Shown here in pieces: positions 6,532 to 13,875 of a stretch of 27,271 bases of DNA; positions within the stretch are counted from its first letter, which is position 1; each line of letters begins with the position of its first letter. The notes under the pieces are model-generated. The model saw only the letters and a list, made by a program, of their open reading frames with translations, was not told where the DNA came from and made no database searches. The stretch spans positions 1 to 27,271 of the forward strand of contig JAFGKO010000004.1 of NCBI GenBank assembly GCA_016928525.1, written 5' to 3'. This DNA is from Anaerolineales bacterium (lineage in GTDB: Bacteria > Chloroflexota > Anaerolineae > Anaerolineales > Villigracilaceae). The position numbers and the translations under genes were made by a program.

Positions 6532-7983
6532 ATGAACGAACAACAATACGCAATTTCAGAATACCCAAACGTCGATGCTATCTATGCCCGGTTAAGGCCA
6601 TTGACGAAACAGCCAATTCGTCCCATCCGCCGGGAGGTAATGGCACAGTATTTGGGATATTTCGACCAAAAATGTGCCAAGTCCAAAGCGCTGACCGACG
6701 AAGCCAAGCAGTACATCCCTGGCGGCGTGCAGCACAACCTGGCTTTCAACTATCCCTTCCCGATTGCCATCGAAAAAGCGGACGGCGCGTACATGTGGGA
6801 TGTGGACGGCAACCGTTACATCGACTTCCTGCAGGCGGGCGGCCCGACCGTGTTGGGCAGCAATTATGCTCCCGTACGCGAAAAGGTAATGGAAGTGATC
6901 AACTCCTGTGGACCGGTCACCGGCCTGTTCCATGAGTACGAACTCAAGCTGGCGAAACTCATCAACCAGTACATGCCCGCTGTGGAAATGTTCCGCATGC
7001 TGGGCTCCGGCACGGAAGCGGTTATGGCGGCCGTCCGCGCGGCGCGTACTTTTACCAAAAAGAAAAAGATCATCAAGGTCGGCGGGGCTTATCATGGCTG
7101 GAGCGACCAAATGGTCTATGGGTTGCATATTCCCGGCACAGGCCGCCTGGAAGCGACCGGCATCCCGCGCGGGGCAAACAAACACACGCAGGAATTCTTC
7201 CCCAATGACCTGTCTGCACTGCGCCGAAAGTTGATCGCCAATCGTCTGCGCGGAGGAACGGCGGCAGTGATCGTCGAACCTGTCGGCCCGGAATCAGGCA
7301 CACGTCCAGTCCCGCTCGACTTCAACCAAGAACTTCGCGAGTTATGCGATGAGTTCGGCGCGCTGCTCATCTTCGACGAAGTCGTGACCGGTTTCCGGCT
7401 TGGTATGGGCGGCGCGCAGGGGTATTTCAACGTCAAGCCCGACCTGACCATCTTTGGCAAGTGCGTCACCGGCGGCTACCCCATGGCAGGTGGCGTCGGC
7501 GGGCGGCGGGATGTCATCATGACCTTTGCAGCCGGCATCGGCGGGACGGGTGAACGCGCCTACATCGGCGGGACGCTTTCGGCCAATCCGCTTTCGTGCG
7601 TGGCAGGCTATTACGCGCTCAAGGAAATGGAACGCACGAATGCCCCGGTCATTGCCGGACGCGCAGGCGACCGCCTGACCAAAGGCTTGCAAGCCATCAT
7701 CGAGAAATACAACCTGCCTTTTGTGGCCTATAATCAGGGCAGCATTGTCCATCTGGAAACCTCCGGCGTGATGTTATTAGACTTGAAGAATCCGCTCAAG
7801 ACGTTGAAAGAGATCAAGTCGCGCAAGCACATGATCGAGGAGATGGGTGCGGCATATATGTCGCAAGGGTTGATCACGCTGGCTGGCTCGCGCATGTACA
7901 CGTCCATGGCTGATACGGACGAAGTCATCGACGAGGCGCTGGAGAAGTTCGAAGCCGTGCTTTCGAGCGTTGAGGGTGTCTAG
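6532..7983 (+). CDS. Class III aminotransferase (PLP), glutamate-1-semialdehyde aminomutase-like
   Basis: The 483-residue protein has class III aminotransferase features: SGTEA at 159-163, GAYHGW at 185-190, FDEV at 281-284 (the Asp that binds the PLP ring nitrogen) and the Schiff-base Lys310 in FGKCVTGGYPMAGG. The YIPGG-VQHN start of the core resembles glutamate-1-semialdehyde 2,1-aminomutases, but there is an N-terminal extension of about 55 residues and no haem genes nearby, so a haem role is unlikely. It may transfer an amino group to or from an aldehyde or ketoacid intermediate of this pathway; class III enzymes include alanine-glyoxylate aminotransferases. The substrate cannot be named. 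The ribosome site (AAAGAG) is weak. Confidence 0.82.
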   Translation: MNEQQYAISEYPNVDAIYARLRPLTKQPIRPIRREVMAQYLGYFDQKCAKSKALTDEAKQYIPGGVQHNLAFNYPFPIAIEKADGAYMWDVDGNRYIDFLQAGGPTVLGSNYAPVREKVMEVINSCGPVTGLFHEYELKLAKLINQYMPAVEMFRMLGSGTEAVMAAVRAARTFTKKKKIIKVGGAYHGWSDQMVYGLHIPGTGRLEATGIPRGANKHTQEFFPNDLSALRRKLIANRLRGGTAAVIVEPVGPESGTRPVPLDFNQELRELCDEFGALLIFDEVVTGFRLGMGGAQGYFNVKPDLTIFGKCVTGGYPMAGGVGGRRDVIMTFAAGIGGTGERAYIGGTLSANPLSCVAGYYALKEMERTNAPVIAGRAGDRLTKGLQAIIEKYNLPFVAYNQGSIVHLETSGVMLLDLKNPLKTLKEIKSRKHMIEEMGAAYMSQGLITLAGSRMYTSMADTDEVIDEALEKFEAVLSSVEGV

Positions 7984-7985
7984 CA

Positions 7986-8054
7986 TGTCATGCTGAGCGC
8001 AGCGAAGCATCTCCTCCACGAAATGGGAGACTCTTCGCTACGCTCAGAGTGACA
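7986..8054. repeat. REP/MITE-like palindromic element between aminotransferase and transporter genes
   Basis: Inverted ends TGTCATGCTGAGCGCAGCGA (left) and CGCTACGCTCAGAGTGACA (right) flank a small centre. The core GAGCG(C/T)AGCGAAG is shared with the 6434-6515 element, but the ends differ (TGCTGAG against TTGCGAG), so these are two related families. Confidence 0.72.
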
Positions 8055-8071
8055 CATATAAAGGAGCATTC

Positions 8072-9274
8072 ATGGCAGAAAAATTCAAACTCTATGGTTA
8101 CCGTTGGGTGGTGCTGGGGGCCTTCATGTTCATCAACCTGACCATCCAGATGCTATGGATCACCTATGCCCCTATCACCGGCCCGGCAGCGAAATTCTAC
8201 GGTGCGACAGACCTGCAGATCGGCCTGCTGGCGATGACTTTCATGATCGCTTTCATCCCGCTTTCAATCCCGGTCTCGTGGGTGATCGATACCTACGGGT
8301 TTCGCATGGCGGTCGGCATTGGTGCTGTCTTGATGGGCGTCTTCGGCCTGCTGCGCGGCTTTGCCGGAGCGGACTACACCCTGGTGTTGTGGAGCACGAT
8401 TGGAATCGCCGTAGCCCAACCGTTCCTGCTCAATGCGTGGACAACCGTCCCGGCCAAATGGTTCCCAGTCGAAGGGCGCGCCACCGCAGTCGGCATGGTC
8501 ACGCTGGCGAACCTGGTCGGCACGGCGCTGGGCATGGTGCTGACGCCTATTTTGATCGAAAGTATGTCCATTTCCACCGTGCAGTTGATCTACGGCGGGA
8601 TTACCGCCTTTTCCTCGTTATTGTTTCTACTGCTGGCGCGTGAAACACCGCCCACCCCACCCTGCCCTCCCGGACAAGAAACGCGTGCCTTGATGCTGGA
8701 TGGTTTAAAACATGCTTTGACAGTCAAGCCATTTTGGTTATACCTGATCGCCGCATTCATCGGGTTGGGAATTTTCAACGGCCTGACCACCTGGATCGAA
8801 GCCATCATCCGCCCGCGCGGCTTCACCCCCACCGATGCAGGGACACTTGGCGCGCTGATGATTGCGGGTGGGCTGGTTGGTGCGATTGTCTTACCCGCCC
8901 TTTCCGACAAACAGCGCAGACGCCAGCGTTTCCTGATGATCGCCTTCGTAGGCGCCATCCCGGGCCTGCTTGGCCTGACTTTCGCTACATCCACCGCACT
9001 GCTATTTGGCTCGGCGGTCCTGCTGGGCTTTTTCCTGGTCAGTGCCATGCCGGTCGGAATGCAGTATGCTGCTGAAATCACCTATCCCACCCCAGAGGGT
9101 ACCTCCAACGGCTTGATCCAGCTCTTCGGGCAGGGCGCGGTCGTTTTCGTTTACATTATGGAAGCCATGAAGACCAGCGACGGTTCTTTCACGCCTTCGC
9201 TCCTCCTCGCGCTGATGCTGCTGATCGTCAGCGCCGGGCTGGTTACGCAGATGCAGGACCCCGTCCGTGCCTGA
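8072..9274 (+). CDS. Major facilitator superfamily transporter
   Basis: The 400-residue protein is very hydrophobic with about 12 membrane helices. It has an MFS loop after helix 2-3 (WVIDTYGFRMAVG) and a polar central loop near residues 190-210 (ARETPPTPPCPPGQETR) between the two six-helix halves. Its place between catabolic genes under the same operator suggests uptake of the pathway substrate (inference). The ribosome site AAGGAG lies 7 nt before the ATG. The stop overlaps the next gene by 8 bp, which indicates translational coupling. Confidence 0.85.
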   Translation: MAEKFKLYGYRWVVLGAFMFINLTIQMLWITYAPITGPAAKFYGATDLQIGLLAMTFMIAFIPLSIPVSWVIDTYGFRMAVGIGAVLMGVFGLLRGFAGADYTLVLWSTIGIAVAQPFLLNAWTTVPAKWFPVEGRATAVGMVTLANLVGTALGMVLTPILIESMSISTVQLIYGGITAFSSLLFLLLARETPPTPPCPPGQETRALMLDGLKHALTVKPFWLYLIAAFIGLGIFNGLTTWIEAIIRPRGFTPTDAGTLGALMIAGGLVGAIVLPALSDKQRRRQRFLMIAFVGAIPGLLGLTFATSTALLFGSAVLLGFFLVSAMPVGMQYAAEITYPTPEGTSNGLIQLFGQGAVVFVYIMEAMKTSDGSFTPSLLLALMLLIVSAGLVTQMQDPVRA

Positions 9275-10178
9275 ACTGCGAATTCTCTCCAAGCATGAAG
9301 ACGAATACCGCCGTCTGATCGAGACTGCAAATTTACGGGATTTAGATATTCTCCCCGCCCCCGGCCTGGATGCCGACATCCTGTTTGGGGAACCGGACCT
9401 GATCCGCGACGCGCTCGCCTCTTTTCCCGCCCTGCGCTGGGTACAGGCCACCTGGGCCGGCGTCGAGCCCCTGCTGGATCCCGCTTTGCGCCGCGATTAC
9501 ATCCTGACCAATGCCCGCGGCGTGTTTGGCCCGCTGATGTCCGAGTTTGTCTTCGGCTACCTGTTGCTGCACGAGCGCAAGATCTTGCAGCGTCTCAAAG
9601 CCCAAAAAGAGCATCGCTGGGATCCCACACTGACTGGGACTCTACGCGGCAAAACCATCAGCCTGCTGGGCGTTGGCTCGATTGGCGCAGAACTGGCGCA
9701 CACAGCCAAATTCTTCGGCATGAGCGTGCGCGGCTTTACCCGTTCCAGCGAAAGCTGTCCCGACGTGGACGAATATTTCCATGCTGATTTGCCCGCTTTT
9801 GTCTCGGGGGTGGATTATTTCGTCAGCGTATTACCCAATACGGCTGAAACCCGTCATATCATCGATACACAGGTGTTGAACGCCCTGCCGAAACACGCCA
9901 TCTTCATCAACGCGGGGCGGGGCAGCGCGGTGGACGAATCGGCCTTGGTGAAAGCCCTCGAAACGGGAGCCATTGCCGGGGCCGTTTTGGACGTGTTCGA
10001 GCAGGAACCGCTCCCGGCGGGGCACCCGCTCTGGTCTACACCGAATACGTTCATTACCAGTCACACGTCTGCCCCCAGTTTTCCCGGGGATATCGCCTGC
10101 CTGTTCATCGAGAATTATCGGCTGTATGTGGAAGGCAAACCGCTGAGGTATGTGGCGGACTTCGAAAGAGGTTATTAA
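9267..10178 (+). CDS. D-2-hydroxyacid dehydrogenase (GhrA-like)
   Basis: The protein (303 residues from GTG 9267) has the nucleotide-binding motif GVGSIG at 135-140 and the catalytic set Arg218 (NAGRGS), Glu247 (FEQEPL) and His266 (TSHTSAP). This is an NAD(P)-dependent 2-hydroxyacid dehydrogenase, converting a 2-ketoacid such as glyoxylate or hydroxypyruvate to the D-hydroxyacid. It is clearly different from the dehydrogenase at 1-616 (shorter N-terminal domain, GhrA-like). Translation is probably coupled to the upstream transporter. With GlcDEF in the same run it could form a reductase/oxidase pair on the same metabolites. Confidence 0.85.
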   Translation: MPELRILSKHEDEYRRLIETANLRDLDILPAPGLDADILFGEPDLIRDALASFPALRWVQATWAGVEPLLDPALRRDYILTNARGVFGPLMSEFVFGYLLLHERKILQRLKAQKEHRWDPTLTGTLRGKTISLLGVGSIGAELAHTAKFFGMSVRGFTRSSESCPDVDEYFHADLPAFVSGVDYFVSVLPNTAETRHIIDTQVLNALPKHAIFINAGRGSAVDESALVKALETGAIAGAVLDVFEQEPLPAGHPLWSTPNTFITSHTSAPSFPGDIACLFIENYRLYVEGKPLRYVADFERGY

Positions 10179-10182
10179 GGGA

Positions 10183-10211
10183 TTGACTTTTATGAAAAAT
10201 GGTTGCATAAT
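10183..10211 (+). promoter_or_regulatory. Promoter of the toxin-antitoxin pair
   Basis: TTGACT (10183-10188), a 17-bp spacer and CATAAT (10206-10211) match a sigma-70-type promoter. It gives the embedded module its own transcription inside the catabolic run. Confidence 0.65.
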
Positions 10212-10234
10212 GGTTCCAAATCGAAACCATTATG
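10199..10234. promoter_or_regulatory. Operator-like half-sites for toxin-antitoxin autoregulation
   Basis: CATAATGGTT (10206-10215) and AACCATTATG (10225-10234) are perfect inverted 10-mers. A third ATGGTT half-site at 10199-10204 is a direct repeat exactly 11 bp upstream of the one at 10210-10215. The sites overlap the -10 box and the first bases of the antitoxin leader. Autorepression by the antitoxin-toxin complex is known for FitAB/VapBC families; here it is inferred. Confidence 0.65.
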
Positions 10235-10243
10235 GAGGTTGAA

Positions 10244-10498
10244 ATGACCAATTTAACCGTTAAGAACATTCCGCCACTCATTTACGAACGCTTGAAAATG
10301 CAGGCGGAAAATAACCGGCGTAGCATTAACAGGGAAGTAATTGTCATCTTGGAAAAAGCGCTTCAAATTGTTCCCCAACGCACACCTGCCGAAGTGAAAA
10401 AAATATTGGAAGAAACTCGCAAACTTCGCGAGATGACAGCAGGTTATGTGGTCACCGAGGAAGAAATAAATCGCTGGAAAAAAGAAGGTCGCGAATGA
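10244..10498 (+). CDS. Ribbon-helix-helix antitoxin (FitA/VapB-like)
   Basis: The start is taken as ATG 10244 because GGAGG at 10234-10238 is correctly spaced for it; an in-frame ATG at 10232 overlaps that ribosome site. The product of 84 residues begins MTNLTVKNIPP, with the Arc/FitA-type ribbon-helix-helix (LTVKNIPPLIYERLK, then NNRRSINREVIVILEKAL). The C-terminal part (EETRKLREM onwards) is the type that wraps the toxin. It should neutralise the PIN toxin and bind the upstream operator. The stop overlaps the toxin start by 4 bp (ATGA). Confidence 0.85.
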   Translation: MTNLTVKNIPPLIYERLKMQAENNRRSINREVIVILEKALQIVPQRTPAEVKKILEETRKLREMTAGYVVTEEEINRWKKEGRE

Positions 10499-10908
10499 TC
10501 ATTGTAGATGCCAACTTGGTGGCCTATCTCCTGTTGAAGACTGAAAAAGCTGACTTGGCCGAACGGGTATTTGCAAAGGATGCGGAATGGTATGTTCCGA
10601 TTCTCTGGCGTAGCGAGGTTCGTAACATCATCGTCAATTATATTCGTCATAATTTGTTGGCCTTGCCAGAGGCCCTAGATATCGTTGAGAAGGCGCATAC
10701 TCTTTTTGCGGATCGCGAATATTTTGTTTCATCGGATCATGTTCTGGAATTGGCCGCTTCCAGTCGTTGCACCGCTTATGACTGTGAATATGTGGCTTTG
10801 GCGCAACAATTTGGTATCCCCCTGGTTACTTTCGATAAAGTTGTCGTGCAAAACTTCCCGGCAGTTGCCATTTTTCCGCGAGATTTTTTGAATCAACATT
10901 TGTCATAA
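10495..10908 (+). CDS. PIN-domain ribonuclease toxin (VapC/FitB-like)
   Basis: The 137-residue PIN domain has the expected acidic metal-binding residues: Asp5 (IIVDANL), Glu41 (RSEVRN), Asp96 (YDCEYVALA) and Asp114 (TFDKVV). Such toxins cleave specific RNAs when the antitoxin is lost. All catalytic residues are present, so it is probably active. The pair is more AT-rich than the genes on both sides, consistent with later insertion into the catabolic run. Confidence 0.87.
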   Translation: MIIVDANLVAYLLLKTEKADLAERVFAKDAEWYVPILWRSEVRNIIVNYIRHNLLALPEALDIVEKAHTLFADREYFVSSDHVLELAASSRCTAYDCEYVALAQQFGIPLVTFDKVVVQNFPAVAIFPRDFLNQHLS

Positions 10909-10923
10909 CATAGAGGCATTCCC

Positions 10924-12513
10924 ATGACCGAACCCCTCATCCTCGCCGTCGACCTGGGCACATCTGGTATGAAAGTAGCGCTGATCACCATTAGCGGGAA
11001 GGTGCTGGGTTGGGAGGCCGAACCCGTCCGCCTGCTGATCACGCCGGATGGCGGGGCGGAGCAATCGCCGGATGAATGGTGGGCGGCCTTCCTGTCAGCG
11101 GCAGGGCGGTTGTTGAAACGGGCATCGTCCCCGAAGGGGGAGCAGGATGCGGGTCCGAAAGTGGAGGCGGTCTGCTGTTCCACCCAGGGCGAGGGTACGG
11201 TTCCGGTCGACAAAAATGGCCAGGCGCTTGGCAACTGCATCCTGTGGATGGACATGCGCGGCGCGCCTCAGCTCAAGAGACAACTTGGCGGACTGATCAA
11301 TATCGACGGCGCATCCATCGACAAAGTGCTGCGCTTCGTGCGCCTGACCGGCGGGATGCCGTCGATGACCGGCAAGGACCCGGCCGGGCACATGCTTTTT
11401 ATCCGGGACACGCAGCCGGAGCTTTACGCCCGCACGTACAAGTTTTTGAACGTGCTGGACTACCTGAACCTGCGCCTGACCGGACGCTTTGTGGCAACGT
11501 TCGACTCGATCCTGACCTCCTGGGTGACCGACAACCGCGACCCGGATGCTGTGCGCTACCATCCCGGGCTGATTTCTACACTGGGGCTGGATCCCGCCAA
11601 ACTGCCTGAAATCGTGGCCTGCTCCGAGGTGATCGGCACGCTCAAACCGGAAGTGGCGGATGCGTTGGGGTTATCGAAGGATGTGAAAGTGGTGGCGGGT
11701 TCGATCGACAACACCGCCGCGGCGATTGGCTCTGGCGCAGTGCACGATTTTGCCACGCATCTCTATATTGGAACTTCCTCGTGGATGGCGGCGCATGTGC
11801 CGTTCAAGAAGACCGATGTGCTGGCCTCGCTGGCGTCTGTGCCGTGCGCTGTGCCGGGGCGCTACCTGCTGACCGCGCTGCAAGCCACGGCAGGCGGCAA
11901 CCTGACCTACCTGCGCGATAACATCCTGTATCACAAGGATGAATTGTTGCAAGAAGCGGAAGTGCCCGACATATTCAAAGTGCTTGATCAGATCGCCGAG
12001 CGCGTCCCGGCCGGGGCGAATGGCGTGACCTACACGCCCTGGATCTGGGGCGAGCGCGCCCCTGTGGACGACCAGACCGTGCGCGCCGGGCTGTATAACC
12101 TGTCACTGCACAACACGCGCGAAGACATCATCCGGGCCTTTTTGGAGGGCATTGCCTTCAACACGCGCTGGCTGTTGAAGCCGGTCGAAAAGTTCCTTGG
12201 CCGTAAAGTCGAGAGCATCCATATTGTCGGTGGCGGAGCTCAATCCGATGTCTGGTGTCAGATATTCGCAGATGTGATGGATGTGGAAATCAAGCAAGTT
12301 TCCGACCCGGTTTACGCCAATGCCCGCGGCGCAGCCTGGATTGGGGCTGTTGGGCTAGGAGAAATTACTTTCAGTGATGTGCCAAAATTGGTGCAAATCG
12401 AGCACGCCTATACGCCGCAGGGGGAGAATCGAGTTTTATATGATGAGCGTTTCGATATTTTCACGCAAATCTACAGGCAAATGAAACCGATTTATAGTAA
12501 GATGAATAGATAA
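10924..12513 (+). CDS. FGGY-family carbohydrate kinase (xylulokinase-like)
   Basis: The 529-residue protein begins with the ATPase phosphate-1 motif (LAVDLGTSGMKVALI, about 7-21). It has the adenosine/phosphate-2 region VVAGSIDNTAAAIGSGAVHD and the late FGGY signature around IHIVGGGAQSDVWCQIFADVM. The active-site Asp is probably in the WMDMRG stretch (about residues 103-108). It should phosphorylate a ketose or polyol. Together with the class II aldolase it forms the kinase-aldolase pair typical of fucose/rhamnose/arabinose-type routes; specificity is unknown. The ribosome site is GAGG. The last ~150 bp and the following 63-bp gap are more AT-rich. Confidence 0.85.
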   Translation: MTEPLILAVDLGTSGMKVALITISGKVLGWEAEPVRLLITPDGGAEQSPDEWWAAFLSAAGRLLKRASSPKGEQDAGPKVEAVCCSTQGEGTVPVDKNGQALGNCILWMDMRGAPQLKRQLGGLINIDGASIDKVLRFVRLTGGMPSMTGKDPAGHMLFIRDTQPELYARTYKFLNVLDYLNLRLTGRFVATFDSILTSWVTDNRDPDAVRYHPGLISTLGLDPAKLPEIVACSEVIGTLKPEVADALGLSKDVKVVAGSIDNTAAAIGSGAVHDFATHLYIGTSSWMAAHVPFKKTDVLASLASVPCAVPGRYLLTALQATAGGNLTYLRDNILYHKDELLQEAEVPDIFKVLDQIAERVPAGANGVTYTPWIWGERAPVDDQTVRAGLYNLSLHNTREDIIRAFLEGIAFNTRWLLKPVEKFLGRKVESIHIVGGGAQSDVWCQIFADVMDVEIKQVSDPVYANARGAAWIGAVGLGEITFSDVPKLVQIEHAYTPQGENRVLYDERFDIFTQIYRQMKPIYSKMNR

Positions 12514-12576
12514 AAACAATGTTGTTTTGTTCACTTATCACTCTTTAGATTCAATTCTTGCAGGACATTTAATGAA

Positions 12577-13866
12577 ATGAATTCTACAAATCAGTCGAAT
12601 GTCTTAGCTGCACCTGAATTTAAAATGCTGCTGAACAAATGTATCCATTGTGGTTTGTGTTTGCAAAGCTGCCCTACTTATGCTGTGTTTGGCACCGAAA
12701 TGGATTCGCCACGGGGACGAATCGCTTTGATGCGAGCTGCATCAGACGAACGCATCGAACTTGGCGGCGCGTTCGCAAAACATATCGACCTCTGTTTGAT
12801 GTGCCGTGCTTGTGAACAAGCTTGTCCTTCTGGTGTGCAATATGGGGCCATGGTTGAGACAGCACGTGTGGCGCTTGAAAAAGCGAGAAATCCGGGAATC
12901 ATCGAACGCTTTATTCGTTGGTTAGCATTACGTCAGTTGATGCCGTACCCAAATCGATTGCAGTTCATTGCCTGGTGGATGTATCTATATCAATTGTTGA
13001 GAATTCAGCAACTGGTACGTGGATTGAATTTTTTGCCAAAGGCCTTACGAAATGCCGAGGCGCTCTTACCCCGAGTTTCAGCACTTCGTTCCAATCACCG
13101 AAGTTTCGCACCTGCAATTGGGGAATGTCGAGGTAAGGTTGCGTTTTTTCATGGTTGTGTACAGGATGCATTTTTGGGCGAAGTAAATACGGCAACGGTC
13201 AAGGTGCTTCAACGTAACGGTTATGAGGTACATTTCCCGAGAGAACAGACTTGTTGCGGTGCAGCCCAGTTGCACGTGGGCGAAGAAGAACTCTTCCTGG
13301 AGTTAGCGCGTAAAAACATCGATAGTTTTCCAGCTAATGAATATGTTGCCATTATCAATAACGCGGGTGGTTGTGGTTCGACCTTGAAAGAATACGATCA
13401 CCTGCTTAAAAATGATCCGGTTTATGCGGAAAAGGCAAGGGAGTTTAGTAGCAAGGTCAAAGATATCAATGAATTCCTTATGGAGAATCTCCATACACAT
13501 CCTAAAGGAATCATCAATGCTCGGGTTACATATGCAGACTCCTGTCACCTGCGTCACGTTCAAAAGATCATAAAGCAACCACGTGATCTTCTTTGCCAGA
13601 TCCCTGGTTTGGAGTTGGTAGAGCTCAACCAACCAGACCGTTGTTGCGGGAGCGCCGGTGTTTACAATATCGTTCAAATAGAGACTGCTAACGCGATCCT
13701 GGAAGATAAAATGGCAGATATCGCCTCTACTGGAGCCGACATCATTGTGACGACAAACACCGGTTGTCACCTCCAACTTATGAACGGTGTCCGGCGTGCA
13801 GGGTTGAAGGCGCGCGTAGTCCACCTGGTCGAGTTGTTAGAGCAATCTTATGAAGCCGAAAACTAG
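12577..13866 (+). CDS. glcF: Glycolate oxidase iron-sulfur subunit
   Basis: The 429-residue protein has two 4Fe-4S motifs, C22-x2-C25-x2-C28-x3-C32-P and C73-x2-C76-x2-C79-x3-C83-P. Two CCG-type cysteine-rich domains follow (FHGCVQDAF...QTCCGAAQLHVGE, and ADSCHLRHVQ...DRCCGSAGVYN). This is the GlcF/LutA/heterodisulfide-reductase-D type electron carrier that passes electrons from the flavin subunit to the quinone pool at the inner face of the membrane. It directly precedes the fused GlcD-GlcE gene (9-bp gap), so they make one complex. The family also serves D-lactate dehydrogenases, so D-lactate is possible as substrate. Confidence 0.87.
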   Translation: MNSTNQSNVLAAPEFKMLLNKCIHCGLCLQSCPTYAVFGTEMDSPRGRIALMRAASDERIELGGAFAKHIDLCLMCRACEQACPSGVQYGAMVETARVALEKARNPGIIERFIRWLALRQLMPYPNRLQFIAWWMYLYQLLRIQQLVRGLNFLPKALRNAEALLPRVSALRSNHRSFAPAIGECRGKVAFFHGCVQDAFLGEVNTATVKVLQRNGYEVHFPREQTCCGAAQLHVGEEELFLELARKNIDSFPANEYVAIINNAGGCGSTLKEYDHLLKNDPVYAEKAREFSSKVKDINEFLMENLHTHPKGIINARVTYADSCHLRHVQKIIKQPRDLLCQIPGLELVELNQPDRCCGSAGVYNIVQIETANAILEDKMADIASTGADIIVTTNTGCHLQLMNGVRRAGLKARVVHLVELLEQSYEAEN

Positions 13867-13875
13867 GATGCTCAT

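Noticed and set aside
6532..7983. Naming the class III aminotransferase hemL
   Set aside because: It has an N-terminal extension and sits in a catabolic run with no haem genes; sequence similarity alone does not justify the haem role.
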